Source: Pseudomonas cichorii
GTDB taxonomy: Bacteria > Pseudomonadota > Gammaproteobacteria > Pseudomonadales > Pseudomonadaceae
Assembly: GCF_018343775.1 (NCBI RefSeq)
Contig: NZ_CP074349.1
Coordinates: 3,214,001-3,278,000 of the forward strand
Direction of reading: 5' to 3'
Length of the DNA stretch: 64,000 bases
Part shown: one piece after another, positions 17,098 through 26,914 of the stretch
How positions within the stretch are numbered: position 1 is the stretch's first letter
Layout of the letters: each line of letters starts with the position of its first letter
Notes under the pieces: generated by a model
Seen by the model: the letters and a program-made list of their open reading frames with translations, nothing else
Told to the model about the DNA's origin: nothing
Database searches by the model: none
Program-made: the position numbers and the translations under genes

Positions 17098-19158
17098 TCA
17101 AGAAATGGTGCTGACCACGCGCAATGCCAATCCTTCGTACGCATCCAGGGTAATTGTGAATTCACCCTCTTGGGTCAGATCCCCTTCCACTCGCTCGTTG
17201 ATGATGTCCACCACAAGGCCTGCGGCAATATCCGGCAGGTGCAGGGTTTCGACAATGACCTGCGAGCTGAAGTTGAGGGCCGTTATCTGAATGCCTTTGT
17301 CGGCGGGCAACTCATGAACCATCACCAGCAGGCCGGGATGTTCCACATCGGGAATCAATATCTGGCGGCTGGCCGCAATGTCGTAGGCGCGGCGCACGGC
17401 GAGTATTTTCTTGAGCTGCGACACGAACGAGTCCGGACGCTGCAACTGGCTGATCAGGCTGCCGTACAGGGTTTTGGGGCGAGGCATATTGCCGGAGGAA
17501 AACTCTGCATCCGGGTCAAGGTCCACCAGATCATAGGCCCCGCGATGAATCCAGCGGGTATCACCATCCTGCATCAGGTGCTGAACCTGCTCGGCCGGCA
17601 GTGGCAATGCACCGACCAGATCCCAGCCGGACAAGGCAAAAACCCCAGGCTGCATTGCGTTATACATCACCAGCAACAAGTGAATGTGCTGGATCTGCTT
17701 GATGTCTGCCTCGGTGATGGTGTTCAGGTCACGAATTCCCAGGGCCGCCGTGATGATACTGGCCGTGGTACAGGACACGCCGTTAGTGACGAACTTGAGG
17801 TTGTAAGGCGCATGCTCTCCCGCCAGATGCTCATACATCTCTTCGCGGATGTGCTCGCGCAGGATATTGCCGGGAAAGGTCTGGCCCTGATAGTGGTATG
17901 TGTCATGGGCATGCAGGGTCCAGAAATGCACCAGTTCCAGGGTCAGCTCATCATGGTTCTGCAACGCATGGATCAACGACGCCGGATCGATACCGAACGC
18001 ATGCACCTGACGCAGCATCAGGCGCAAAAACTCGGTCGTGCCGGTCACCAGCGCATGCTGATAGGCAGGCCGGGTAATGAAGTCATAGGACAGATCGGCG
18101 CCGCCATGGGACATGGCCGCGATGTCATCCAGGGTCAGGTTGAGTTCCTGAAAACTGAAACCGCCCGCCTTGCGGATTGCGCCACCCAGTAACTGGTTGC
18201 CGGTAATCGACAGCGGATGGCTTTCCGACCAGGCCGTGCCTTCGGCCTTGCGCTCCACACCCAGAAAACCGTTGGCATCCAGGCGCAGAACCCTGGCGCC
18301 CATGACATCGATGGCATGCAGTGCGTCGCCAATGATCATCTGTTGCGCGGCAAAGCTTGGGTCCAGCCAGTTGAGCGAGGGCTGGCCCTCCTTGAAGTAA
18401 TGCAGGTAGACCCAGCGCCGGGCCTTGCCATCCACGCCATGAACCACAGCAGTGGCACTCCAGTCGGTTTCCTTGACGCCTGGCTCGAAGAAAATGACCC
18501 GCTGCAATTGCCCGACGATGTAATGCTTGTCCCGAAGCTGATCGACCACCTCGGGCATCAGGTTGATCGCATCCCGTCCCGCAGGTACATCCGGCAGCAG
18601 GGACCAGTCTTCCTCACGGATCTCGACCATGTGATAAAGGCCGGGATAATCCTCGTAAGCCATCTCCGCCAGACGGAAATCAGCCCCCTTGCCGGTGTGT
18701 GACGGAATCACGTCATCGATGATGACCGCATTGTGCGCGGCAGCAATGCGGCTGAGGTTCAGCAACTGGGCCTCGGTCCCCAGTTGCGGATCGATCCCGA
18801 AACTGATCCGGTCGAAATTGCCGTCGATGCTGGGCGTGAGATTGCGGCCTTGCAGGCCACCGGAAAGCTTGAGCGGTCCGTTATGAATACCCTGGATACC
18901 GATTTCGGATAATGAGTGCCAAAGTGCCTCATCCCCCAGAGCCTCCAGAACCGAGCCGCCCTCGCGGGTAATGATGGAAGCCGGATAGGCCGTGAACCAG
19001 ACAGAGGCTATCGCCGAAGCATCCCTGGGACGGGCCTGGGCAAAAGGTCGCTGCCATAACCTGCCCTGCCCGCCATAGGATTTGGCACGCTGCCGTGCGG
19101 CATTGAGCATTGATTGTTCAACCAGCCAATCCAGGTACTGCTTGTCCGGTGTCGTCAT
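17098..19158 (-). CDS. treS: Trehalose synthase (maltose glucosylmutase)
   Basis: 686 aa. A GH13 protein that closely follows the roughly 690-aa Pseudomonas-type trehalose synthase: [58 protein letters not shown]. The catalytic residues are recognisable as the Asp in [12 protein letters not shown], the Glu in FSFQELNLT and the Asp in LQNHDELT. It converts maltose and trehalose into one another in the cytoplasm and serves in osmotic and desiccation tolerance. It is not next to a glgE or maltokinase gene, so it differs from the usual TreS-Pep2-GlgE cluster. The start follows the family N-terminus MxxPDxxYxxWL. Confidence 0.88.
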   Translation of the reverse strand: MTTPDKQYLDWLVEQSMLNAARQRAKSYGGQGRLWQRPFAQARPRDASAIASVWFTAYPASIITREGGSVLEALGDEALWHSLSEIGIQGIHNGPLKLSGGLQGRNLTPSIDGNFDRISFGIDPQLGTEAQLLNLSRIAAAHNAVIIDDVIPSHTGKGADFRLAEMAYEDYPGLYHMVEIREEDWSLLPDVPAGRDAINLMPEVVDQLRDKHYIVGQLQRVIFFEPGVKETDWSATAVVHGVDGKARRWVYLHYFKEGQPSLNWLDPSFAAQQMIIGDALHAIDVMGARVLRLDANGFLGVERKAEGTAWSESHPLSITGNQLLGGAIRKAGGFSFQELNLTLDDIAAMSHGGADLSYDFITRPAYQHALVTGTTEFLRLMLRQVHAFGIDPASLIHALQNHDELTLELVHFWTLHAHDTYHYQGQTFPGNILREHIREEMYEHLAGEHAPYNLKFVTNGVSCTTASIITAALGIRDLNTITEADIKQIQHIHLLLVMYNAMQPGVFALSGWDLVGALPLPAEQVQHLMQDGDTRWIHRGAYDLVDLDPDAEFSSGNMPRPKTLYGSLISQLQRPDSFVSQLKKILAVRRAYDIAASRQILIPDVEHPGLLVMVHELPADKGIQITALNFSSQVIVETLHLPDIAAGLVVDIINERVEGDLTQEGEFTITLDAYEGLALRVVSTIS

Positions 19159-19284
19159 AGGGTTCAGTCATCCACGTCCATTAGGGTGGCTCAAGACAGA
19201 GCGCAAGCGCTCCGCCCCGAATTCATTACCTATGGGTATGAGCGCCAGCGATGAAAAACGTTGCATCCGGTTTTACGTGAACAC

Positions 19285-20144
19285 TCACTTGGCCGGGATG
19301 ATCGATGGCTTCTTCAATGTCTGTAGCACGGCATTGGCAGCATTGGACAATAACGATGTGGGCCGTGCGACGACGCTGATATGGCGCATGATCATCAAGG
19401 GAAGCGGGACGGGTTCAAGCGTGCTGAAACGACCGGCCAGCAAGGCGCTGGGCAGGATCGAGATGCAATGCCCCTTGGCAATCAGGTCCAGCAATGTTTC
19501 CAGACAACTGAGTTCACCGCGATGGCTGAGGCGCAACTGGGCCGAGGCCAGATGATTGTGCAAACGCTCAAGGCCTGGATGACGCCAGGCAACATAGCGC
19601 ACGGTTTGCGAGAGCTCGGTAAAGCTGCGTACAGAGGGGTGTCCGTTCCTGGCGCACACCAGCACGTAATAATCGGACCAGTGATGATGCTCGATATAGT
19701 GTTCGCTCAGCACGGTGCTGGGCAGGATCAGAATATCGGCCAGTTCTTTTCTCAAGGGGTCGAGAGAGGGGGTTTGTTCGTTGCTGTGCACAACGCTCAA
19801 ATGGATATCCGGGTAAATCCGGGCCAGAAAATCCAGCGACGTATCCAGGCTTGTTTCGAGAATGTGTGTGAAATAATGGATTGTTACAGTACCGCTGGCC
19901 CCATTTTTTTTAGTTGCTCAAGCGTCGCCATGATACTGCCCAGGGTCTGGGTGATGACTTTTCCTTCCGGGGTCAGGGTGCAGCCTGTGCGGCTGCGGAT
20001 GAACAGGCGTTTCTCGAAAAAATCTTCAACTTCCTTGATGGCGTAGCTGATATTGGACTGACTACACCCCAGGATGGCTGCAGCCTCCGAGAAAGAACCA
20101 TGCATTGCAACGGCTTGAACGACTTTGAAAAAGTGGGTTTTCAT
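19285..20144 (-). pseudogene. LysR-family regulator split by a frameshift
   Basis: The N-terminal winged helix (SFSEAAAILGCSQSNISYAI, KEVEDFFEKRLFIRSRTG) reads from 20144 and stops at 19884. The effector domain (SGTVTIHYFTHILETSLD onward) continues in another frame to 19285 without a break. The switch falls in a run of eight A on the coding strand (19904-19911). Nine A would join the frames as LEQLKKNGASGTV, a normal LysR junction. Either one A has been lost, or the run allows slippage, or it is a sequencing error. AGGA precedes the ATG. No target gene is obvious. Confidence 0.8.
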
Positions 20145-20343
20145 ATTTCCTGCACTCTGGACGTGGCGATAGTGGGCGCGGGCCTGCAATTGAGCAGGTT
20201 GGTGAAGGGAATACAAGAAGCCCCGCAAACGCAATCCCGCAGCCTGCCGCAGGGCGGCACAAAGGGAAGTGTCAGACGGGGTAAAGCGACCGCTGCATTT
20301 TTCGAGAAAGGTGCGTGACGCCCAAGCGCGTCACGAAATCAGT

Positions 20344-20388
20344 GATATTCCCTGCCTGGCTCAACGGCTGTGAGCCAGAGGGAATATC
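20344..20388 (-). terminator. 18-bp inverted repeat after the DJ-1 gene
   Basis: GATATTCCCT-GC-CTGGCTCA pairs with TGAGCCAG-AGGGAATATC around a 7-nt loop; only the GC is unpaired. It lies about 50 bp past the end of the DJ-1/PfpI gene. There is no T-run, so it could also be a protein-binding site. I see no gene in the rest of 20145-20437. Confidence 0.5.
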
Positions 20389-20437
20389 GGCACCGATCCT
20401 TCTGAAAAAACAGGAAAAGACGGGATGGCGAGATGAC

Positions 20438-21043
20438 TCAGTCGTTTTCGGTCCAGTCGAAGTCTAGTTGCAGAGCGGTGCGTTCCGCCAGTTCGCGACT
20501 GTGCAAACGTTCGACAAGGTGAAGGCTCATGTCGATACCGGCAGAAATGCCCGCCGAGGTCACAAAGGAACCTTCATCGACCCAGCGCAGGGTGCTCAGC
20601 ACATCGATGGAGGGGAACATTTCCTTGAGGTCGGCGATGTCTTCCCAGTGAGTGGTGACTTGTTTACCTGCCAGCTTGCCGGTCTTGGCCAGCAAGAAAG
20701 CGCCGGTGCAGACGGCAGCCACCACACGACCGGGCACAGACTGATCACTGATCCAGTGGATGACATCCGGTTTTTCCAGTTCGGCGTTTACAACGCCGCC
20801 CGGCACGATCAGGCAATCCATGGCCGGATGATCATGGATCGAATAGTCCGGGTCGACCTTCAGGCCAGCCCTGGCGCGTACCGAAGCGGTGCTTCGGCCA
20901 ATGGTGAATACATTGAACAATGGCCGTTCGTCGCGGCTTTTGCGTGCATGCATGCGCGTTGCAGTGGTGAACACTTCATAGGGCCCTGCGAAGTCCAGGA
21001 CTTCGACATCGTCATAGACGTAGATACCGATATTGAGTGACAT
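20438..21043 (-). CDS. DJ-1/PfpI family protein (isonitrile hydratase-like)
   Basis: 201 aa, cytoplasmic. MSLNIGIYVYDDVEVLDFAG and the nucleophile elbow AAVCTGAFLLAKTG are typical of the DJ-1/PfpI branch that includes cyclohexyl-isocyanide hydratase (InhA). The catalytic Cys and an upstream acidic residue (YDDVEVLDFAGPYE) are present. Specific activity cannot be assigned; glyoxalase or chaperone-like roles are alternatives. GGAG precedes the start. It is divergent from the FtrA-type regulator across 97 bp, so that regulator probably controls it. Confidence 0.85.
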   Translation of the reverse strand: MSLNIGIYVYDDVEVLDFAGPYEVFTTATRMHARKSRDERPLFNVFTIGRSTASVRARAGLKVDPDYSIHDHPAMDCLIVPGGVVNAELEKPDVIHWISDQSVPGRVVAAVCTGAFLLAKTGKLAGKQVTTHWEDIADLKEMFPSIDVLSTLRWVDEGSFVTSAGISAGIDMSLHLVERLHSRELAERTALQLDFDWTEND

Positions 21044-21140
21044 GAAGGGGCTCCAGAGTACTTGGTGACAGCCGTCAGATTACCCAGTAGCATCACACCG
21101 AACTACTGTCGGTAATGCCAATATCCGGTAACATCGCGCC

Positions 21141-22094
21141 ATGAAAAATCATCTCGTCGTTGCCCTCATCTACAACCAGCTCTGCACCTTTGAATTCGGG
21201 TGTACGGTGGAAGTCTTTGCCCTGAAAAGGCCCGAGCTGGGTGTGAACTGGTATGAGTTCGCCACTTTTCCGGTAGATGACGGCCCGATCACAGCGGCGG
21301 GCGGCATTACTATCGTTCCAACGCCCGGTGATGTGCTGCTGGAAAACGCCGACACCATCATCGTCCCCGGCTGGCGCGGGGTGGAATCCGCAATTCCTCA
21401 ACGGCTTATCGAACAACTTCAGGCAGCCCATGCACGCGGGGCACGCATTTGCTCGATCTGCACCGGCGCCTTTGTGCTGGCAGCGGCAGGCCTGCTCGAT
21501 GGGCACAAGGTAACCACTCACTGGCGTTACACCGACCTGTTGGCCACCATGTATCCGGGCCTGACCATCCAGCCCAATGAGCTGTATGTCGATCAAGGCA
21601 ATATCGTGACTGCTGCCGGGTCTGCAGCAGGCCTGGACATGATGCTGCATCTGGTGCGTAACGATCACGGCTCACGTGTTGCCAATATGGTGGCGCAACG
21701 TATGGTGATTCCGCCCCATCGCGAAGGCGGACAGTCGCAATACGCTTCCCGGCAACTGGTCGCAGCCGCCGATGGGCCGATCTCCAACCTGATGGACTGG
21801 ATCCGCAGCGACTTGCAGCGCCCGCACACCATCAAGGAAATGGCCTCCCGCGCCGCCGTCAGTACCCGTACTCTGCACCGCAGCTTCATGGAAAGCACCG
21901 GGCTGACGCCTTATGACTGGCTGTTGGGTGAACGCATCGCCTACGCCAAGGAATTGCTGGAATCTTCGCGAATCCGCCTCAATGAGGTAGTAGACAGAGC
22001 AGGCTTTGGTTCGGAAGAGTCTTTCCGTCGGCACTTCCGCAATCTGGTGGGTATCAGCCCCAGCAGTTACCGCAAGCAGTTTGCCAGGGCCTGA
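21141..22094 (+). CDS. ftrA: FtrA-like AraC regulator with DJ-1/PfpI domain
   Basis: 317 aa. An N-terminal DJ-1/PfpI-like sensor (MKNHLVVALIYNQLCTFEFG; elbow ICSICTGAFVLAAAGLLDG) and a C-terminal AraC DNA-binding domain (MASRAAVSTRTLHRSFMEST, VVDRAGFGSEESFRRHF). The FEFGCTVEVFALKRPELG motif is typical of FtrA. It is divergent from the DJ-1 gene and convergent with the last gene of the ten-gene operon at 22107, only 12 bp away. Whether it has any role in that operon cannot be told. Confidence 0.86.
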   Translation: MKNHLVVALIYNQLCTFEFGCTVEVFALKRPELGVNWYEFATFPVDDGPITAAGGITIVPTPGDVLLENADTIIVPGWRGVESAIPQRLIEQLQAAHARGARICSICTGAFVLAAAGLLDGHKVTTHWRYTDLLATMYPGLTIQPNELYVDQGNIVTAAGSAAGLDMMLHLVRNDHGSRVANMVAQRMVIPPHREGGQSQYASRQLVAAADGPISNLMDWIRSDLQRPHTIKEMASRAAVSTRTLHRSFMESTGLTPYDWLLGERIAYAKELLESSRIRLNEVVDRAGFGSEESFRRHFRNLVGISPSSYRKQFARA

Positions 22095-22106
22095 TACTGG
22101 CCGGTT

Positions 22107-23249
22107 CTAGCCGTAGATGGCCTCGACCAGCCCATCGGAAAATGCCCCCCATGCCCCGGCCACGGCGGTATTGGTCAAGGCAACCAGGCTGATCCCGGCC
22201 TGCGGATCGACCCAGTAATGGCATCCATATAAACCACACCACGACCAGGTACCCGCGCCCTGCGGATGCCGGGCACGCTCAGGGTCGGCAAGCACTACCG
22301 GGCCAAGCCCGAACTTCCAGCCAGCCCCCCTGCCCGCCAGCCCGATATCACCAATGGCATTGCCCAACAGGCTGGCGGTACTGGCAGCGCTCAATACCGG
22401 TGAACCACCCAGCCTCAGGCACTCCAGCAGACGCAGATAATCATCGGCCGAGCCCAGCATGCCCGCGCCCCCCGAAGCATAAGCCTCAGGCTCATAAGCC
22501 CGGCTCGACGACAGCCAGGCATGCCCGCTGTCGAGCACCAGTACATCATGGCGGCTCACCCGTTCCGGGCCACACACTCCGTCCTTGTAGGCGCTGGCCA
22601 GCAGTTGATCGCCAGTGGGACTGAACCCCGTCGCGCTCATGCCCAAAGGTTCCGTCACCCAACGGGCGACCGCTTGCGGCAACGCAAGACCGGTGGCCTG
22701 TTCGATGATGGCGCCCACCACCTCCGTAGCCAACGAATACCCCCAGCCCGTGCCCGGCTCGAACAACAGAGGCACGCTGGCCAGACGTTGCAGGTTCTGC
22801 TGCAAGTCCATGGCGACAAGATCCAGCCCGTCCGATACACCGGCCAGTGCATAGGCATTGCCCGGTGGTTGCTCGAAGCCATAGCTCAGGCCGGCGGTGT
22901 GCGACAGCAAATGCCTCAAGGTGATGACCGGCTCTCGACCATCGGCAAGTTGCGGGCGAAAGTCCTTGAGCCAGTTCGTCACCGGTGCCTCCAGCGGCAA
23001 TACCCCCAGCTCGCAGAGACGCAAGGCCGTGACCGACGTCAGCAGCTTGGTCAGCGACGCCAGACGAAACCGGGTATCACGCTGCACCGCTATCCGGCTT
23101 TCACGATCCGCCCAGCCTCGAGCGGAGGCGTAGCGAATCTCGCCCTCCTGAGCCACAAGCAGCACCCCGCCCACAATCGAGCCCTGATCGACAACCCCAT
23201 GCCAGACTTCGACCAGACGTTTGATGACCGGCCCATCGATAGACGGCAT
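22107..23249 (-). CDS. Serine hydrolase, class C beta-lactamase fold
   Basis: 380 aa without a signal peptide. The catalytic SxxK is in RLASLTKLLT, the YxN-like Tyr in WGYSLATEV, and the beta-lactamase superfamily segment LRHLLSHTAGLSYGF is present. Cytoplasmic members include esterases, acyltransferases and amidases rather than true beta-lactamases. It is the last gene of the minus-strand operon, 3 bp after the Fe-dependent dehydrogenase, so it probably acts on an ester or amide intermediate or protects the producer. AGAGG precedes the start. Confidence 0.85.
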   Translation of the reverse strand: MPSIDGPVIKRLVEVWHGVVDQGSIVGGVLLVAQEGEIRYASARGWADRESRIAVQRDTRFRLASLTKLLTSVTALRLCELGVLPLEAPVTNWLKDFRPQLADGREPVITLRHLLSHTAGLSYGFEQPPGNAYALAGVSDGLDLVAMDLQQNLQRLASVPLLFEPGTGWGYSLATEVVGAIIEQATGLALPQAVARWVTEPLGMSATGFSPTGDQLLASAYKDGVCGPERVSRHDVLVLDSGHAWLSSSRAYEPEAYASGGAGMLGSADDYLRLLECLRLGGSPVLSAASTASLLGNAIGDIGLAGRGAGWKFGLGPVVLADPERARHPQGAGTWSWCGLYGCHYWVDPQAGISLVALTNTAVAGAWGAFSDGLVEAIYG

Positions 23250-23252
23250 AGG

Positions 23253-24407
23253 CTACAGCCCTCTGACCGCATGGCTGAATATCTGCGAATAGGCCTGCGC
23301 CGAATGACGGATCGGATTGGTATGTGAGCAACCATCGGCAAAGGCCATACGCCCCACCAGCTCCGCATCCCGCTCATCGATGCCAATGGCTCCCAGCGTG
23401 TGAGGAATGCCGATTTCTTCGCGCAGTTGCAACAGCCACTCCATGACACCCTCGAAGCCCGACCCGGGCAGGCGCAGGTAAACCGCCAGATCGTCCATTT
23501 GCGTGGTCAGGGCCGATTCATTAGCTTGCAACACGTAGGGCAACAGAATGGCATTGAGCAAACCGTGGTGCAGGTCATACAGGGCACCCAGGCTCTGGGC
23601 GATGGCATGCACCCCGCCCAACCCACGCTGAAAGGCAGCCGCACCCATGCTTGAAGCCACCAGCATCTGCTGGCGGGCCTCAAGATCGTGACCATCCGCC
23701 ACGACTCTGGGCAAATGAACCTTGATCAATTGCATGCCCTTGACCGCAATGGCCTCGGCCATCGGGTGATAGACCGGCGAACAATAGGCTTCCATGCAGT
23801 GAGTCAGGGCATCGGCGCCGGTGGCAGCGGTCAGGTGCGTGGGCAGATCAAGGGTCAGGTTGGCGTCCAGAATGGCAATGCGCGGCATCATCCGCAGATG
23901 CAGGATGGTGCGTTTGACCCGCGCCTCTTCGTCGGTAATTACCGATGCCCGTCCGACTTCCGAACCGGTACCTGCCGTCGTGGGCAAGGCAATCACCGGC
24001 GCAATCCCCAGAGGATCGGCCCGCAAGTGGTTCTGGCCGATGTCTTCAAAATCCCAGAGCGGACGAGTCTGGCCCGACATCAGCGCCACGGCCTTTGCCG
24101 CATCCAGCGCAGAGCCGCCGCCAAAAGCGATGACACCGTCATGACCACCGGTTTTATAAGCCTGCAACCCATTGGCGACATTGTCGCCGGTGGGGTTGCC
24201 CTTGACCTGATCGAACAGGCCGCAGTGCCCCAGCGCTTCGCGGCACTCGGTCAAGGCGCTGTGGATCATGTCGGTGCTGCCCAGAAACGTGTCGGTAATC
24301 AGTAACGGGCGTTTGATCCCTGTGGCACGACAGGCATCGGCCAACTCTCTGACACGCCCAGCTCCCACCCGAATCGAAGTGGGATAGTTCCAGTCGTTAG
24401 TGTGCAT
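23253..24407 (-). CDS. Iron-containing alcohol dehydrogenase
   Basis: 384 aa group III dehydrogenase. NAD-binding GVIAFGGGSALDAAKAVAL, the ALPTTAGTGSEVGRASVI loop, metal ligands in TGADALTHCMEAY, and VHAIAQSLGALYDLHHG. It oxidises an alcohol or reduces an aldehyde with NAD(P)(H). In this operon a fitting substrate would be the aldehyde left when a DAO-type enzyme cleaves a lysine-derived hydrazine (allysine), but that is inference. It lies 31 bp after the exporter gene and 3 bp before the serine hydrolase. Confidence 0.88.
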   Translation of the reverse strand: MHTNDWNYPTSIRVGAGRVRELADACRATGIKRPLLITDTFLGSTDMIHSALTECREALGHCGLFDQVKGNPTGDNVANGLQAYKTGGHDGVIAFGGGSALDAAKAVALMSGQTRPLWDFEDIGQNHLRADPLGIAPVIALPTTAGTGSEVGRASVITDEEARVKRTILHLRMMPRIAILDANLTLDLPTHLTAATGADALTHCMEAYCSPVYHPMAEAIAVKGMQLIKVHLPRVVADGHDLEARQQMLVASSMGAAAFQRGLGGVHAIAQSLGALYDLHHGLLNAILLPYVLQANESALTTQMDDLAVYLRLPGSGFEGVMEWLLQLREEIGIPHTLGAIGIDERDAELVGRMAFADGCSHTNPIRHSAQAYSQIFSHAVRGL

Positions 24408-24438
24408 AGGTCTATTCCTTATTGAGGCGATAGTTGCT

Positions 24439-25083
24439 TCAGCCGATAAAACCGGCAGGCAATAAACCGATCAGCAGTCGCAGACCGAAAACGATCATGA
24501 ACAGCCCGGTAATGATGTCGATGGCCTTCTTCATACGCTGATAACGCGCTTGAACAGCCGGAATCGAAAACAGCGTCGCCAACAAGACAAACCAGGAAAT
24601 GGCCAGAATCGCGATAATCGAAACCCCGGCAGTACGTACCCACATTGGCATGCCCGGCGTGGTGACGGTGGTAAATACGCTGGTGTAGAAAGCCAGGGCC
24701 TTGGGATTGGTCATATTGGTCAGCAGGCCAAAGCGATAGGCGCGGCCCAGACTGCCGATGCCCAGGGCCCGGATATCACGCGGCTTGGGCTGACTGCCCG
24801 CGCTGCGCAGACTTTTGCTGCCCAGCCAGGTGAGGTAAGTGCCGCCGAGCAATTGCAGGGCCGGCTGCAACCAGGGCAGTTGCTGAAAGATCAGCCCCAG
24901 GCTGGTAGCCGCCAGCAATGCCCAGATGATGCTTCCCGACGCCACCCCCAGCCCGGCACATATTCCTTGCTGTCGAGACTGGCTGAATGAAAGTTGGGTA
25001 ATGACCAGAAAGTTGGGACCGGGGCTGATAATCAGAACGATGAAAGCACCGGCAAGCGCGGTCAACAACGTGATCTCGTACAT
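24439..25083 (-). CDS. LysE/RhtB family amino-acid exporter
   Basis: 214 aa inner-membrane protein with about six hydrophobic segments. The family signature ISPGPNFLVITQLSFSQSR in the first helix and loop and GLLTNMTNPKALAFYTSVF are typical of LysE/RhtB exporters of amino acids and analogues. It sits inside the biosynthetic operon, so it is probably the exporter of the amino-acid-like product or a self-protection pump. The ATG at 25083 is used; a TTG one codon upstream is possible. Confidence 0.9.
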   Translation of the reverse strand: MYEITLLTALAGAFIVLIISPGPNFLVITQLSFSQSRQQGICAGLGVASGSIIWALLAATSLGLIFQQLPWLQPALQLLGGTYLTWLGSKSLRSAGSQPKPRDIRALGIGSLGRAYRFGLLTNMTNPKALAFYTSVFTTVTTPGMPMWVRTAGVSIIAILAISWFVLLATLFSIPAVQARYQRMKKAIDIITGLFMIVFGLRLLIGLLPAGFIG

Positions 25084-25123
25084 CAAAAGTTATCCTGTTC
25101 AATTCAATAAATAATGTGGCGGG

Positions 25124-26914
25124 TTACAAACTGGCGGCTGTTGAAGCGTTAACACCCAATGTGTCCATACAAGACTCGACAGCCAGTCGCGCTTCGATAA
25201 GCGCCCGACAACCCGGATCCGGCGTGGGAACGTAGTGGTTATAGAAAGTGCAGCCCTCGACGGCAGGACCCAGGACCCAGAGCCTTTGCTGGACCGAACC
25301 GTCAGCACTCAGCGCCCGGCCTACGCTGTCCGTCTCGATGCCATCGGCGGGATAGGCATGGGCAGCGCGAACCAGCCCCTGACGCTGCAAATCGCCGATC
25401 AAGCCCTGAGGGTTGCGGGACAGGCCGCTATGAGGGACCCGGGCATTGATGACCCTGTCGAAATCCGAACAGCCTGCCTCCTCCATCGGCGGCAATACCG
25501 TGACCACACCGGCGTCCATCAAGGCCAGCAGGTCTTCGTAACGTTCTTTTTGCGGCCCGCCGACCAGACGGTTTGAAAGCCCGGCCCAGGTGCCATAGAA
25601 CTCAAGGGTCGAGCGTTCCGTCAGCCCGTTGCGATCCACCAGCATTCGCAGCAGGTCGCGGTAGTCGCGCCAGACCTCCAGCGCCTGCTTCACCGGGCTC
25701 TGTGCAGTGCCTCGGCGACTGAGCGCCAGATCATGCTCGACCCACTCGCGATACCACTGGCTGTAATCGCTGGCCTGCCCCGTCCAACGCCGGGTTGGCA
25801 ACCAGTGAGCCGGCTCGAACTCGCCCCACTCTCCGGCCAGGCGAGCGAACAGCATTTCCCGAACATCGGCCCCCTTAGCGGCCCACAATCCTTGTTGAAC
25901 AGACAACAGTTGTTCAGGTGCTTCAAGCCGAACCCTGGCCTGATAGAACACCGCACGCATTTCGTCTTCGATCAGCGGCAGGATGTCCTGCTCGAAATCC
26001 AGTTGCCCGGTCGCGCTCTGCTGTCGCAAGACCTCGATGGCCTGGGCGGTAAAAAACATCCTGGGTAATCTTTCACTGCTGGCCGGGCTCCATTGTGGCC
26101 GGGCATGGAACGCCAGCCCCGAACGGGAAAACAGGTAGATCTGCGGCTCGCGACCCGAAGGCAGGTAACGCCAGCCAGCAAAGCCCGCGTCACGCTCGTA
26201 GCGCCCGCCTCGGCCCTGAGTCAGTGCGGCAACGGTGTCCATGGCGGTCAGTCCAAGGCCTTCGATGGCAACCCGCTCACCAATGACCTGTTCTGCCCGT
26301 GCTTCAAGCACATGCCCGCTGGTGAGAAACAACGCTTCAGTGATGAACTGTCGGCCATTGGCGACCTTCAAGCGAAAGCCCGTGGCATCCGGCAATGACT
26401 GGCAAGCGATCACCTCTTGCGGGTCATGACACACCTGGACACTGGCAGGACATTGCTCCAGCAGAAACCGGTAGCTGTCCTGCAGATAGCGGCCCAGTAA
26501 CTTGCGTGGCACGAAATCGCCAAACCCGACGGGGCGACCATGCTCGCTATCACAGGTATGGCCACGCTCATCCAGACGCACGCCATGGGCTGTACACCAT
26601 TGCAGGAATGTCATGCCCGCCGGCTCACAAACAGGAAACGCACTGGAAAACGCCGAAAGCTGCCCGGCCATGGTGTTGAGCATCAGGTAGTCCGGTTGCT
26701 CGGCCAGGTGCAGGCCGCTGCCGGGCGCTTGCGGGTCTAAAACCTCGATCACCCAGCATTGGCTCGGGTCCTGACGCGCCATGCCGATCAACTGCTCCAG
26801 AACACTCAACCCTCTGGAGCCCATGCCGACAATGGCGACCTTGCGTGTTTCAGGTACGGCAACAGGTAGGGTTTCATCAAGGAAACGCTCGATGGAAAGA
26901 GTCTGCATAGCCAT
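25124..26914 (-). CDS. FAD/NAD(P)-binding oxidoreductase of the operon
   Basis: 596 aa. N-terminal dinucleotide-binding motif VAIVGMGSRGLSVLEQL, then LMLNTMAGQLSAF, FLTSGHV and a second nucleotide-binding region (AIEGLGLTAMDTVAALT). This matches the large FAD-NAD(P)-binding proteins (NAD_binding_9 type) whose reactions are mostly unknown. It begins exactly at the stop of the SbnA-SbnB gene (TGATG), so the two are coupled. A role in oxidising the hydrazine or diaminopropionate intermediate is attractive but unproven. GTG at 26920 and ATG at 26908 are alternative starts. Confidence 0.8.
   Translation of the reverse strand: MAMQTLSIERFLDETLPVAVPETRKVAIVGMGSRGLSVLEQLIGMARQDPSQCWVIEVLDPQAPGSGLHLAEQPDYLMLNTMAGQLSAFSSAFPVCEPAGMTFLQWCTAHGVRLDERGHTCDSEHGRPVGFGDFVPRKLLGRYLQDSYRFLLEQCPASVQVCHDPQEVIACQSLPDATGFRLKVANGRQFITEALFLTSGHVLEARAEQVIGERVAIEGLGLTAMDTVAALTQGRGGRYERDAGFAGWRYLPSGREPQIYLFSRSGLAFHARPQWSPASSERLPRMFFTAQAIEVLRQQSATGQLDFEQDILPLIEDEMRAVFYQARVRLEAPEQLLSVQQGLWAAKGADVREMLFARLAGEWGEFEPAHWLPTRRWTGQASDYSQWYREWVEHDLALSRRGTAQSPVKQALEVWRDYRDLLRMLVDRNGLTERSTLEFYGTWAGLSNRLVGGPQKERYEDLLALMDAGVVTVLPPMEEAGCSDFDRVINARVPHSGLSRNPQGLIGDLQRQGLVRAAHAYPADGIETDSVGRALSADGSVQQRLWVLGPAVEGCTFYNHYVPTPDPGCRALIEARLAVESCMDTLGVNASTAASL

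Noticed and set aside
16483..18192. 569-codon open frame on the + strand
   Set aside because: It is antisense to the histidine kinase and trehalose synthase, which both have clear domains. Its composition (His/Gln-rich) is typical of a shadow frame in GC-rich DNA.
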